64,000 nucleotides of DNA from an uncultured Metabacillus sp. (GTDB taxonomy: Bacteria; Bacillota; Bacilli; Bacillales; Bacillaceae), in contig NZ_CANNCR010000007.1 of the NCBI RefSeq assembly GCF_947503125.1, positions 62,001-126,000 of the forward strand, in the 5' to 3' direction. The notes below the pieces were generated by a model. That model was not told the origin of the DNA, did no database searches, and saw only the letters and a list, made by a program, of their open reading frames with translations. This document shows positions 8,408 to 18,000 of the stretch, piece after piece. Positions within the stretch are counted from its first letter, which is position 1. Every line of letters begins with the position of its first letter. The position numbers and the translations under genes are program-made.

Positions 8408-9475
8408 CTATTCATTAAAAGTTGGTCTAGAAATCTTCACAAGCTCAATCGCTTGCTCTAGTTCATATTCATGTCTACTCCATATATGGAATTCATCTTT
8501 GGTTTTTGTAACAGCAAAATCATGTGGATTCTCTACTGGAATAGGAAACTCTGAAATAAAGTCAAGGTTGCTATTGTAAACCCCCAATGAGATTTGGTCT
8601 CCATCGGCTAGAAACACATAGATATTTCCGTTGTCATCCCCGATAATATCCACATCATCAGTCATTTGAATTCCCTTTAATTCTCCATCTTCAAATAATG
8701 GTTCACCTGTTACAAGGTCTATTACATGAATACTGCCATCATCATCACTTACGAAAAATAATTTTTTCTTTACAGTATCCACATAAACTGTTGATTCGTA
8801 TGGGTTCTGCTTTTGAGTAGATGCCATTTCCAATACATCTTTAACATTATCGAACTCCAAAATAGGCTCTCCATCTATATACAATGTGTTTTTATCTTCC
8901 GTACTTTTGATTACCCCTTCTCCTTCAGAAGTGTTCACGAAATAAAGTTCACCATCTTCTTCGGGAATTTGCTTACCCGTATCTTTAATAACATTCATAT
9001 CATCAAAATTAAATTGTCCAATCGTCAATACATCATCTTTCATTTCATACAGCGTATTCCCCCTAGCATATTGAGGTTCGCGTTGTATCCTATGAAATCC
9101 ATTCTCTGCATTCGTAATGCTTTTCCATCCATTTTCACTACCTGATACCCCGATGGTTCCGTCATCATCATTAAAAGTCATATAAATTCCATCATCCGAT
9201 TCTACTACATAGATATCGGATGGGCTATTATGTTCCTTGTTCAAATCAAAAGTGCCTCCTCCAAAGACTTTGACTGTTTCGATTAGTTGAAAGCCTTCTT
9301 TATCTACACTAACTTCTCTACTTTCTTCTGTATTTTCTTCTTCCTCATTTTTAGTTGATTCTGTTTCTTTAGTTGCAGGTGTAACATTATTTTCACTTGC
9401 TTCTTCTTCATTTCCGCAACCTGCCAAGGCTAAAAATAAAAGTAAAATTAATAAATGGTAAGAGCGTAACTTCAA
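8408..9475 (-). CDS. Hypothetical lipoprotein
   Basis: 355 aa. The N-terminal signal ends in lipobox ALAGC (Cys about 20), followed by an acidic, low-complexity linker (about 22-55) and then a region rich in short beta-strand segments such as NTLYEMKDDVLTIG and NIYVFLADGD. This suggests a beta-propeller or repeat-sheet domain exposed on the outer face of the membrane. It has its own terminator. The downstream neighbour (in its direction) is the recombinase cluster; upstream lies a small membrane protein. I recognise no specific family and assign no function. Confidence 0.8.
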   Translation of the reverse strand: MKLRSYHLLILLLFLALAGCGNEEEASENNVTPATKETESTKNEEEENTEESREVSVDKEGFQLIETVKVFGGGTFDLNKEHNSPSDIYVVESDDGIYMTFNDDDGTIGVSGSENGWKSITNAENGFHRIQREPQYARGNTLYEMKDDVLTIGQFNFDDMNVIKDTGKQIPEEDGELYFVNTSEGEGVIKSTEDKNTLYIDGEPILEFDNVKDVLEMASTQKQNPYESTVYVDTVKKKLFFVSDDDGSIHVIDLVTGEPLFEDGELKGIQMTDDVDIIGDDNGNIYVFLADGDQISLGVYNSNLDFISEFPIPVENPHDFAVTKTKDEFHIWSRHEYELEQAIELVKISRPTFNE

Positions 9476-9522
9476 CTATGTTCATCTCCCTATAAGATTT
9501 TTTAATTGAATTATTCGATATT

Positions 9523-9879
9523 TTAAACTTTAGGTTTTGCCATTAAGTGAATAGCTAAAGCAACTCCAAATACGAACAATGAACCAAAAATATGTCCAGT
9601 GAAAGACCACACCAGAACTCCCCATAGTACAGACAATAAAACAAGAAAAATTACTTGGACAACCGGAAGCCAATATAGGACCATACCTATGAAAAACATA
9701 ATAAATACTGCTGTCCAGCTATAATCAAAAAAAGTTGCTGATGAAAAAAAGCTAACTACAAACACTTCAGCCATAATGAAGTATATAAATGACCAAGAAA
9801 CACCGTATTTTTTCTCAAACTCCATATCTTTTACGGCTCCCTTAATCCCTTTTCGAACCTCATCACGGTCTAAGTCCAT
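9523..9879 (-). CDS. Small integral membrane protein
   Basis: 118 aa from the ATG at 9879, preceded by AAAGGGGGG. A longer in-frame start at 9927 would run through the operator region. After a charged N-terminus (MDLDRDEVRKGIKGAVK) come about four hydrophobic segments: FIYFIMAEVFVVSFF, AVFIMFFIGMVLYWL, IFLVLLSVLWGVLVW and LFVFGVALAIHLM. It is divergent from the XRE regulator at 10022; the paired palindromes between them probably control both. Function unknown. Confidence 0.75.
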   Translation of the reverse strand: MDLDRDEVRKGIKGAVKDMEFEKKYGVSWSFIYFIMAEVFVVSFFSSATFFDYSWTAVFIMFFIGMVLYWLPVVQVIFLVLLSVLWGVLVWSFTGHIFGSLFVFGVALAIHLMAKPKV

Positions 9880-9925
9880 AATTATCCCCCCTTTAACAAG
9901 TTCCTGAGAAAATTTTACCACATTC

Positions 9926-9968
9926 ACACTTATAAGTGTTATAAATATAAAAATAACACTTATAGTGT
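9926..9968. promoter_or_regulatory. paired operator palindromes between divergent genes
   Basis: ACACTTATAAGTGT (9926-9939) is a perfect 14-bp palindrome. ACACTTATAGTGT (9956-9968) is a near-identical second copy, 30 bp centre to centre. They lie between the membrane-protein gene and the XRE regulator gene, the usual place for a self-controlling repressor to bind. Confidence 0.75.
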
Positions 9969-10021
9969 ATTAATTTTAAATTGTGCGCTTTATATGCTTG
10001 TGTCAACAGGTGGTGAAGCTA

Positions 10022-10360
10022 TTGGAATTAATACAAAAGTTGGGTGAGCGTATTCGATTTTTACGAAGAGAAAAAAACATAAGCCAAGAACAACTAGGAG
10101 AGTTATCGAACTTACATACGAACTACATTGGAGCAATTGAACGCGGCGAGAAAAACATTACTTTAGAGAGTTTGGTGAAAGTCTCTAAAGGATTGGAAGT
10201 TTCCTTAGATGAACTTTTTCGTTACTTGGAACCGATGGACGAGCCTGATGACCTGCAAAAGGTTGTTGATTTATTATCCAATCGGTCTTCTGAGGACCAA
10301 TCCTTAGCTTTTAACCTATTAGTTGAAATTTTTCATTGGGAACAGAAGAAAAATCAATAA
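10022..10360 (+). CDS. XRE-family helix-turn-helix repressor
   Basis: 112 aa from TTG 10022 with GGTGG 8 bp upstream; the frame also extends to 9983. An HTH_3 domain spans about residues 5-60 (GERIRFLRREKNISQEQLG, then LHTNYIGAIERGEKNITLESL). The C-terminal third is short, with EPMDEPDDLQKVVDLL, possibly for dimerisation. It is divergent from the membrane-protein gene, with two ACACTTATA(A)GTGT palindromes between them, so autorepression is likely. A terminator follows. Confidence 0.88.
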   Translation: MELIQKLGERIRFLRREKNISQEQLGELSNLHTNYIGAIERGEKNITLESLVKVSKGLEVSLDELFRYLEPMDEPDDLQKVVDLLSNRSSEDQSLAFNLLVEIFHWEQKKNQ

Positions 10361-10374
10361 TGAGGAAAAAAAAG

Positions 10375-10409
10375 GAGCATAAACTTATTCGGTTTAATGC
10401 TCTTTTTTT
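10375..10409 (+). terminator. terminator of the XRE gene
   Basis: GAGCATAAAC pairs with GTTTAATGCTC (one bulge), then seven T. Confidence 0.8.
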
Positions 10410-10498
10410 GTTTTGTAAAAGATTCAGGTATAGATTCTCTTAAAGCAGTTCATAATTACATTAGCAACAAAATACCAGAATACCAGATTAGGAGAGAT

Positions 10499-10602
10499 AT
10501 GAAGAAAATCTTTGGAAAAAATATGCTATTTCATTAGAAGAACATCAAAAAAGGGATAAAATTCTCTATCATTCAAAGTTATTTAAAATACACCCTATCG
10601 TA
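10499..10602 (+). pseudogene. out-of-frame 5' part of the RecJ-like gene
   Basis: An ATG at 10499 has an ideal GGAG site, but its frame stops after MKKIFGKNMLFH. Moving to the -1 frame at the A-run 10516-10521 continues with KKYAISLEEHQKRDKILYHS and then joins the RecJ-like frame at 10603. One extra A (seven instead of six) would fuse both parts. Frameshift mutation, sequencing error, or programmed slippage on the A-run are all possible. Confidence 0.65.
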
Positions 10603-12195
10603 ATGCAATACCTTTTTCATCAAGGGGTAAAAGAGACAGAAAAAATCTTTACTTTTCTTTACCCCACGACTAGTGATTTTCATGACCCATTTTTATTTAA
10701 CGATATGAAAGTAGCTGTGGATAGAATTATGAAAGCTATTATCAAGAAAGAGAAAATTTTTATTTTCGGCGATTATGACGGCGATGGTATTACATCAACA
10801 ACTTTACTTTTAAAATGCTTACAATTCCTAGGCGCAGATGTAAGTTATAAAGTCCCAATGAGAGCAGAAGGATACGGATTGAAGGCGTCTAGCATTCATA
10901 GATTACCAGATAACATTTCTCTAATTATTACTGTTGATAACGGGACAACTTGCCACCAAGCACTTACTGCAGCAGCAAAAAGAGGGATAGAGGTCATTGT
11001 CACGGACCACCACGAGATATCGGAAAAAGGGATACCAAACTGCCTTGCCTTTTTAAACCCCAAACGAAAAGATAACACTTATCCTTTTCAGCACCTTTCA
11101 GGTGCAGGTGTTGTATTTAAATTGGCTCACGCACTTCATCTTGCACTAGATAGGGACTGGAGTATCCATTATAAGGAATATATTGAATTCGCAGCCATTG
11201 GAACAATTTCTGACCTTGTGCCATTAAAAGGTGAAAATCGCACGATTTGTAAACTTGCTCTGGAGAAAATGAATCATGCACCTTCTGAAGTGCTCAAAAC
11301 CATTTGTGCACTCTTAAAGGTTAACAAGGTTAGCAGCAGCACGATATCGCATCAAATTGCTCCACTTCTAAATTCACATGGGAAACTTGGAGACCCAAAT
11401 CAATCGGTTGATTTATTAGTTTCGGAAAATGTTAACGCTGAGAATGTAATGAGACATATTGAGCTAAACGAGAAGCGAAAGCGTATGTCTGATATCCAAT
11501 ACGCCATCTGTGAAGAAGTAATCAAGAAAAACAAATCGTTTGAACAACCTGTCATCACTGTTTATGGTAATTTTCAAAAAGGATGTATCGGAAGCCTGGC
11601 TTCTAAAATTTCTAAAAAGTATCGAAAACCTGTCATCATTGTTGGAGAGAACGGTGCAGGTTCTGGAAGAAGTGTATGCAGCTCAAGATTTTCCCTGCTT
11701 AATACACTAAATCGATGTAAAGAGCATTTGATTAAATTTGGAGGACATCATTGTGCTGTGGGATTCTGTATAGAGCCTTCGGACCAAAACATTCAAACCT
11801 TCTTTGCAACTATTCAAGAAGCAGCCAAAAAAGAAGGCAGTTCCTTCTCATTCAAATGGTATTTTACTGAACAGTCACCCGTTGAATTCAAAAGGGGTAT
11901 TTTCGAGGGTTTACAATTGTTAGAACCTTTTGGAAAGGACTTTTACCAACCTGTCTTCCTATCTCCTGCGCTCCACATAAAAGAGGTTAAGATGTTTGGT
12001 GACAATGGAGAACACGCAAAATTAATTACTGATAACAGTGATACATTCTATTTTTATAATCAATCTTCCATGGCTCGAAGCTATAAAGACCAGTCCAGAA
12101 ACTTTTTCTACTCTTCAACATTAAATGACGAAAATGAATTTCTGGCACATGCCGTCGAACAGCCAATAAATTTAGAGTATTATGGTATATTCTAA
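10603..12195 (+). CDS. RecJ-like single-strand DNA exonuclease (DHH family)
   Basis: 530 aa from the first ATG in the open frame, though this ATG has no ribosome-binding site; the better start is at 10499 in another frame. DHH motifs are present: FGDYDGDGITS (motif I), TVDNGTT (II), VTDHHE (III) and the AAIGTISDLVPL segment (IV). A DHHA1-like region follows with the GRSVCSS and FGGHHCAVGF signatures. Chromosomal RecJ of Bacilli is about 780 aa, so this is a short form lacking much of the C-terminal domain. RecJ degrades ssDNA 5' to 3' in repair and recombination. On a plasmid-like element it may serve recombination or anti-phage functions. Confidence 0.85.
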   Translation: MQYLFHQGVKETEKIFTFLYPTTSDFHDPFLFNDMKVAVDRIMKAIIKKEKIFIFGDYDGDGITSTTLLLKCLQFLGADVSYKVPMRAEGYGLKASSIHRLPDNISLIITVDNGTTCHQALTAAAKRGIEVIVTDHHEISEKGIPNCLAFLNPKRKDNTYPFQHLSGAGVVFKLAHALHLALDRDWSIHYKEYIEFAAIGTISDLVPLKGENRTICKLALEKMNHAPSEVLKTICALLKVNKVSSSTISHQIAPLLNSHGKLGDPNQSVDLLVSENVNAENVMRHIELNEKRKRMSDIQYAICEEVIKKNKSFEQPVITVYGNFQKGCIGSLASKISKKYRKPVIIVGENGAGSGRSVCSSRFSLLNTLNRCKEHLIKFGGHHCAVGFCIEPSDQNIQTFFATIQEAAKKEGSSFSFKWYFTEQSPVEFKRGIFEGLQLLEPFGKDFYQPVFLSPALHIKEVKMFGDNGEHAKLITDNSDTFYFYNQSSMARSYKDQSRNFFYSSTLNDENEFLAHAVEQPINLEYYGIF

Positions 12196-12309
12196 CATCA
12201 GAATCATATTTTAGAATTAGAAAGGTTCATTATAAGCAATCCTCCCAAGGACTCCATTACATATCCAATTATGGATATATAATAATAAACAAAATGGAGG
12301 TCTATTATA

Positions 12310-12468
12310 ATGAATTACAAATGCCAATTACAGATGTTGAAGATGTTTCTAGAGGATAGAATTAGAAATACGAATGAAGCGATGATAGCAAGAAGAAATA
12401 AGAATCTGAAGCACGAGCGTAGGGTATACCAGGAAATTTTAGTCTTATTAAGAGACTATAAACTATGA
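12310..12468 (+). CDS. Small basic protein, unknown
   Basis: 52 aa starting MNYKCQLQMLKMFLEDRIRN and ending LLRDYKL. GGAGG lies 9 bp before the ATG and an AT-rich promoter-like stretch lies upstream. The composition is basic and helical with heptad-like spacing. I recognise no family. Confidence 0.55.
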   Translation: MNYKCQLQMLKMFLEDRIRNTNEAMIARRNKNLKHERRVYQEILVLLRDYKL

Positions 12469-12502
12469 TGGTTATATTAATAATTATTAGGATATGGACA
12501 TG

Positions 12503-12543
12503 AAAATAAAAAAAGCATTGCGTTAAAACCCTAAGTAGTTCAG
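12503..12543 (+). repeat. left inverted repeat of an 0.9-kb cassette
   Basis: A 20-bp AT-rich block ending AAAGCATTGCG (12503-12522), then GTAGTTCAG (12535-12543). Both blocks occur exactly, in inverted orientation, at 13378-13416. Confidence 0.8.
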
Positions 12544-12624
12544 TTATTGTGGAGAAAACTTAAAATAACAAGCTAAATAACATTTGATTTCACAGGTTAA
12601 TTCATATAGTAAATAGCACACAAA

Positions 12625-12660
12625 AAAGCTCAGAGTTTACTGCTCTGAGCTTTCTTTTTT
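12625..12660. terminator. bidirectional terminator
   Basis: AAAGCTCAGAG and CTCTGAGCTTT form an 11-bp stem with T-runs on both strands, downstream of the YunG-like gene on the minus strand. Confidence 0.8.
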
Positions 12661-12690
12661 TAGGGAACTTATTCCATTAAAACCCCCTTT

Positions 12691-13044
12691 TTATCTGAAT
12701 AAAGCAGTTGATACTTTTTGTTTTAAGTAGTTATACTGTTTGGCATTAGTATCAGCAAATGCTTCTTCTCTATTTGAAAGTAAATCCTTATATGTAATGT
12801 TCTCTATAAATTGAGAATCTGTTAAATCGTATCGTTTCTTATTAATGAAGTTATAAAAATGCCACCCATCGGGCAGTTTGGTTTTCATTATTTCCCCACC
12901 CAAAATATCATTTACTACTAGTGCTGTTACACCACATTGTCCTTTGGCAGGGTTTTCCTTACTCCATTTGGAACTTGACTCTAAAGACCAGGACTCTAAC
13001 AAAATCTTCTTTATTTCTTCTACTTTTATCGTTTTCTTCTCCAT
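12691..13044 (-). CDS. YunG-family protein
   Basis: 117 aa with GAGG 6 bp before the ATG. It has the family-like segments SWSLESSSKWSKENPAKGQC, GVTALVVNDILGGEI and DGWHFYNFI, followed by YDLTDSQF. A conserved Cys (GQCG) and His (WHFYN) could form a papain/NlpC-like dyad; that is inference from spacing, and the function of B. subtilis YunG is not established as far as I know. It lies inside a pair of inverted repeats (12503 and 13416) and may be cassette cargo. Confidence 0.75.
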   Translation of the reverse strand: MEKKTIKVEEIKKILLESWSLESSSKWSKENPAKGQCGVTALVVNDILGGEIMKTKLPDGWHFYNFINKKRYDLTDSQFIENITYKDLLSNREEAFADTNAKQYNYLKQKVSTALFR

Positions 13045-13377
13045 ATAAATCCTCTTTTCTCAATAGATTAACTCAAACTAAAGTTATTAAGCAAACCTGC
13101 CTTTTAGCGGAAAAAGAGTTATTTGCTTATATACTTTAACATAAATTACCTATTCCCTTTGGTTGTTTTTTAACATCTCAAATGACAGCCTAATTCGCAC
13201 TAAAAATAACACATTGACAATAGCTATTGTCATCCCGTTAATTGGTATGCTATTTCACGCGTTAATTCTGCAACGAAACAGGAATAACCCTTACATACCA
13301 ATAAAAAATCGAGTACAAAACCTTTGCGATTTAATACTCGATTTCTATCGCTAATTCTATTGTTTCTCCAAGTTATC
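13045..13377. other. gene-free part of the inverted-repeat cassette
   Basis: Holds the upstream region of the YunG-like gene and a hairpin at 13306-13344. A 63-codon plus-strand frame at 13163 lacks a ribosome-binding site and I do not accept it. Confidence 0.4.
13306..13344. terminator. hairpin, terminator-like
   Basis: AAATCGAGT (13306-13314) pairs with ACTCGATTT (13336-13344). On the minus strand it is followed by TTTTTTATTGG. Confidence 0.5.
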
Positions 13378-13416
13378 TGAACTACTTATTAAAACCCGCA
13401 ATGCTTTTTTTATTTT
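13378..13416 (-). repeat. right inverted repeat of an 0.9-kb cassette
   Basis: Reverse complement of the block at 12503-12543: the 20-bp AT-rich part and GTAGTTCAG are identical, with diverged bases between. It abuts the stop codon of the methyltransferase gene. Confidence 0.8.
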
Positions 13417-13418
13417 AT

Positions 13419-15059
13419 CTATTTTCTTTCTCGTCTTCTTTTCATAAGTTTTTTCCAAATAACTCTAAAAGAACTAACGAATTCTTCTTCTAATGCCAAA
13501 TACTTAACTAAAACCTCTCTATCAACAAGGTCTAATACCTGTTCAAAATCAGTATTATTTCTAATACAATCATCTATATGTTCAAGTAATTTTTTCGCCA
13601 AGTTGTCATCGATATTTTGGAGATTTGGCAGCATAATTTTTTCGACTTCTCCAGGTAAAATCTCCAATACTCCTCCACCATAACTTCTTCCCTCTATTTC
13701 AGTAAACGCTAAAGTTATGCTGTTATAATACGAGAGTAAAATCTTTTGATGATTAAGCCCCTCATTAAAACGAACCCTATGCATAGTATCCGTACTTACC
13801 GCATTAATTTTGTTTATAACAAATTTCGGATATAGGTCATTTCTTCTTAAAATAAAAGCATCTGGTTGCCACACAGAGGGAATGTGATACCAATATTTTC
13901 TTAAACCTAACTTATACCCATTATTGTGCCCTACTTCTTCTCCCCATTTTATATATTCCTTATGACCCTCAGAAAAATTATCTGATGATTCATTAGGGAA
14001 ATATACTAACTGGGCAGGCAAGTTAGCATTTACATTCGCTAGCCAATCTTCGTGATTAAAATAAATCCCCTTCGCATGGGCACTTCTACCAATCAACGGA
14101 ATAATTACTTCTTCCAATCCGTATTCCTGCACTACTTCTTTTTTTACTGAGAAGTATTTATTATTACCTGTAGTTATGCCAATATCTACATCTGCGATTT
14201 CTTCAAATTTATTAAACCTAGAATCAGAAATTACACTATTAATCGCTTCAATCTCATGATTAGATAAAAAGTATTTTGTCCATTTATCTTTTGAATGGTC
14301 AACCTCTTTGTACTCAACTGGTTGCCCCATGATTTCCTCATTTAAAGACTGTAGGTTTGTAACATCAATTAGAGAAATTTTGTTTTCTAAATTAATGTCA
14401 TCTCCTTTTTCACCTAACAAAAGTACAACCTCTTGTTGAACATCAGGGAATACTAATTCCTTGAATGTAATTACCGTAATTTTAGATAGTGTATTCTCTA
14501 GAAACTGTCTTAAATCAGCAGCGTAAGCAACTTGTAAGAGCTCAGCAGGTATTATTAATCCAATTTTTCCGTTTGATGATAGCAATTGGACACTTGCCAC
14601 TACAAATGATACCCAAGCATTAATCAATTTATTTGATTTCATTCCGTTTCTGACAAGAATGTCAGACTGCGTATCTCGCTGTTCGGGAGTGAGATATTGA
14701 TAACGAATGTAAGGTGGATTTCCAATTATTAAGTCATATTCATTAAATTGCAGATTATCGGTGAATTCCGAGAAGAAATCATTATTAATAATATTTATAT
14801 GATGATTTCCTTTTAAAACTTTTTGTTTAGCTTTTTCCGCTTCTTCTTCTATAATTTCTATAGCCGTACACTGGTCAAATTCGACATCTTCAATTTCTGT
14901 TAAGCCTTCAAGGAATGCACCATCCCCACAGCTTGGTTCTAATATATTTTTTTTCGGTCCGTCTTGAAAAGCCCAGCGAATTATAAAGTCTGTTAGTTCT
15001 CTTGGTGTATAGTAACCTCCACGAAGCTTCTGTGAAGAATTTTGAGCTTTTAATTTCAA
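13419..15059 (-). CDS. N6-adenine DNA methyltransferase (Eco57I/TaqI-like)
   Basis: 546 aa. KLRGGYYTPRELTDFIIRWA at the N-terminus is typical of gamma-type adenine methyltransferases. Motif I (AdoMet binding) is ILEPSCGDGAFL and catalytic motif IV is IIGNPPYIRY. The rest (about 270-546) resembles the TaqI-like target-recognition part, for example GITTGNNKYFSV and PLIGRSAHAKG. It is 12 bp downstream of the type IIG-like gene and likely co-transcribed with it. It may methylate the second strand of the target site, or protect it independently. Confidence 0.9.
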   Translation of the reverse strand: MKLKAQNSSQKLRGGYYTPRELTDFIIRWAFQDGPKKNILEPSCGDGAFLEGLTEIEDVEFDQCTAIEIIEEEAEKAKQKVLKGNHHINIINNDFFSEFTDNLQFNEYDLIIGNPPYIRYQYLTPEQRDTQSDILVRNGMKSNKLINAWVSFVVASVQLLSSNGKIGLIIPAELLQVAYAADLRQFLENTLSKITVITFKELVFPDVQQEVVLLLGEKGDDINLENKISLIDVTNLQSLNEEIMGQPVEYKEVDHSKDKWTKYFLSNHEIEAINSVISDSRFNKFEEIADVDIGITTGNNKYFSVKKEVVQEYGLEEVIIPLIGRSAHAKGIYFNHEDWLANVNANLPAQLVYFPNESSDNFSEGHKEYIKWGEEVGHNNGYKLGLRKYWYHIPSVWQPDAFILRRNDLYPKFVINKINAVSTDTMHRVRFNEGLNHQKILLSYYNSITLAFTEIEGRSYGGGVLEILPGEVEKIMLPNLQNIDDNLAKKLLEHIDDCIRNNTDFEQVLDLVDREVLVKYLALEEEFVSSFRVIWKKLMKRRRERK

Positions 15060-15071
15060 TTTATACCACCC

Positions 15072-18000
15072 TTAATTAAATACATGCTTATACTCAGATA
15101 TGCCATAAAGGTCGGTAACTGCATTCGTGACTGAAAGTTTTAAATCATCCTTCTCATTAATTAAAGCACTTCTCTCTCTTCTATCTAAACCTTTATTTGC
15201 TAGTTTTTTATTTATAGAATAGATTTCTCTGGTATTCATTACTATTGAATCATAAAGGTTCTTCTGTGTGCTATCTGTAAAATCCACATTAATTATAGGT
15301 AGTCTAGATAAAACAGAGGTTCCTCTGGAATGGAACCCACCTTCAAAGTCACTACCAATTACGCTAGTTAGCCATTCAATTGCAGGATGATTTAATACTG
15401 CTTGTATAAATTCAAGTACATATGGACTATTTGGATTCTCAGTAATTGCACAAAATCCAGCAGTTCCTCCAGAAGCAATTAGCATATCATGGTCATCATA
15501 TAAGTATAAAGGTTTTCTCGTAAGAATACCAACTATTAATTTAGGTGTGTTGATGAACCTTGTTAGAGCTTGAATTCGACCGTAATGATACCATGTATCA
15601 GGAGTAGCATGGGGTACATCTCTTCCTTTTGTAGCGCCTGACACCTGTTTAGGAACTAATCTGTCGTAAAAATCATTCAAGTATGCCCATGTCTCAGAGA
15701 AGAGGGATGACATCTCTGCTCTACTATAAATTTCACCATTCTCATTATAAGGGAATATAATCCATTTATTTGGTGAAACATAGTCGTAAGTATCAATGTT
15801 TTTTTCTATTTTTTTTGTTGGTTTATAGTAAGGCTTAAGAATATTTTTTTCAATCAGATATTCCTTTTCCTCTTTTAAAATTTTAAAATATTGGCTATCT
15901 TGGTCAATAATTTGGTCTTCACTAAACCAGTAGATTGGCACTGGGCGCTCTGCGCTTGTTTGAATCCCATTAAAAATTTCAGCTATATTTTCATCATTAA
16001 TTTTCCCACCAAATAGTGTGGCATTTTCATATAACTTATTAATTAACCTAGCTTTTTCTTCATCTGATACTAACACCCAAGAATTTTCACTTAAAATGTT
16101 GCTATTTAAAGTGACTCTCAGGAGTTTCTCTTCGTTTTCTTGGTTAATCCACCAGTCTTGTAGGTTTTCGACTTCTTCAAAAATAAACTGTGAACTTTTC
16201 AATTTACCTGCTAACAGTACAGAACTATAAGTTGTAACATTTTTGTCTTTAAATAATTGTGCTGCTCCGAAATCTATAAATTCTTTTACATATCCGTTCT
16301 TTGCTAAGATATCTCTCAACTTTTCTCCTGCAACAATTTTTGAGAATTTATTAGGAACAATGTAACATAGGATTCCATTATCTTTTAACTTATCCATAGC
16401 TCTTTCTATAAATAACATGTACTTATCAAATTGTTTATAGGAAGAAGTATACATTTTTTCATAAACCCATACCTCATCCCCTGGAAGCAAAGTATTCATA
16501 TCGGACGTTTTAACATAAGGTGGATTACCAATAATAGCATCAAATTTTTCTACATTATTATTAAATTTCCAGTTGAATGCTGAGATTAAGTATTTGTCGT
16601 TATCTTCAATTTTTCTTTTTTTGAGATGACCAAATTCTACAAGTGCATTTCCTGTTTTAATATTCTCATTTAGCACTGGTAACAATGAATTGCCTCTTCC
16701 TAAAGTTGGCTCTGTTTCTTCTTCCAATAGCTTTAATAATAAACTGAACTTACATACTTCAACAGCATTAGGGTCAATATCTAAACCATATATAGAAGAT
16801 GTAAGAATTTCTTTTTTTTCATTAAAAGGTAAAAAAAAGCGTTCATCCTCCCCTTCAATGAGAAAATCTTTATCAAACTTCTCATACCAGTTTCTTACTT
16901 GTTCCATCAAGTAGCCAAATGATTCAATAAGAAAAACACCAGAACCACAAGCAATATCCGCTATGTTTAGTTTTTTTATTTCATCCGGAGATTTATCTTT
17001 TGTCAGTGGTTCTAATGATTTTTTAACCATATACCTTACTATTTGAAGGGGTGTTGTCACAACATCTCTGTTAATATTCTCAGCTTTTTTAGATAAGATA
17101 ATTTTATTATCAGCAGTTAAAGTTAATTTCTCAGATAAAAATATCTCATAAATTTCACCGAGGATGTTTGCATCAATTATATTATAAATGAAGGGACTTT
17201 CTGGATAATAAAGGTCTTTAATAATATCGCTTACCACTTCATTATTTAGGTCTAAGACAATTTCAGCGTTTTCAAATATCCCAGAATTATACTTAACATC
17301 TGCCTCTTGCAATACTTTTAATAATTCATTCTTTAATCTATCTTCATTTTCAATAGTATCTAGCAATTTATAATATGTTGGTAAGTTTCTATCTTCACAG
17401 ATTCGTAAAAAGATAATTTGATTTATAAAAGATTGAACAGCATCATTTATATAGGATATTTGATATTCGGGATGGGTTTCGTATAAGTCGTTTGCTAAGT
17501 TTACTCTCCACTTGTTGATTTGCTTAAGAAATAGGCTGTCAACTGTTACAACATCCCGATTTACTACTAGATTTCCTAATTTCTCATCATAATCACTACT
17601 GTATACAGCCTCTTTAGATAGTAGAGAATGAATTTCTTCCCATTTTTCAAGATACTCCGTATAGTGATACCTTTTTAATAAAGCCTTCTGTGGAACATCA
17701 TCCTCCATTGGCGCCACTGTTGTATCATATATATATAAATATTCAAAATTTGTTAATACAGCTATTTGATGACGAGCAGTGACACCATAACTCCTGGTTT
17801 GAATAGCTGGCTCAGGAATGTTTGTAATGTCAACATGTGGCTTTTTAACTTCTATAAAAAATTTCTTTACTCCCCTAATGGTAATGGTGTAATCAGGTCT
17901 TTTTCCTTTTGTATCAAACTTCTCTGGTACTATTTCCCTTATGTATGGGTCTACGCCTTTTTTGTTACTAACATCCCATCCAAGTAGTTCGAGGAATGGA

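Noticed and set aside
13163-13354. 63-codon plus-strand frame with a hydrophobic segment
   Set aside because: No ribosome-binding site, and it runs through the hairpin at 13306-13344.
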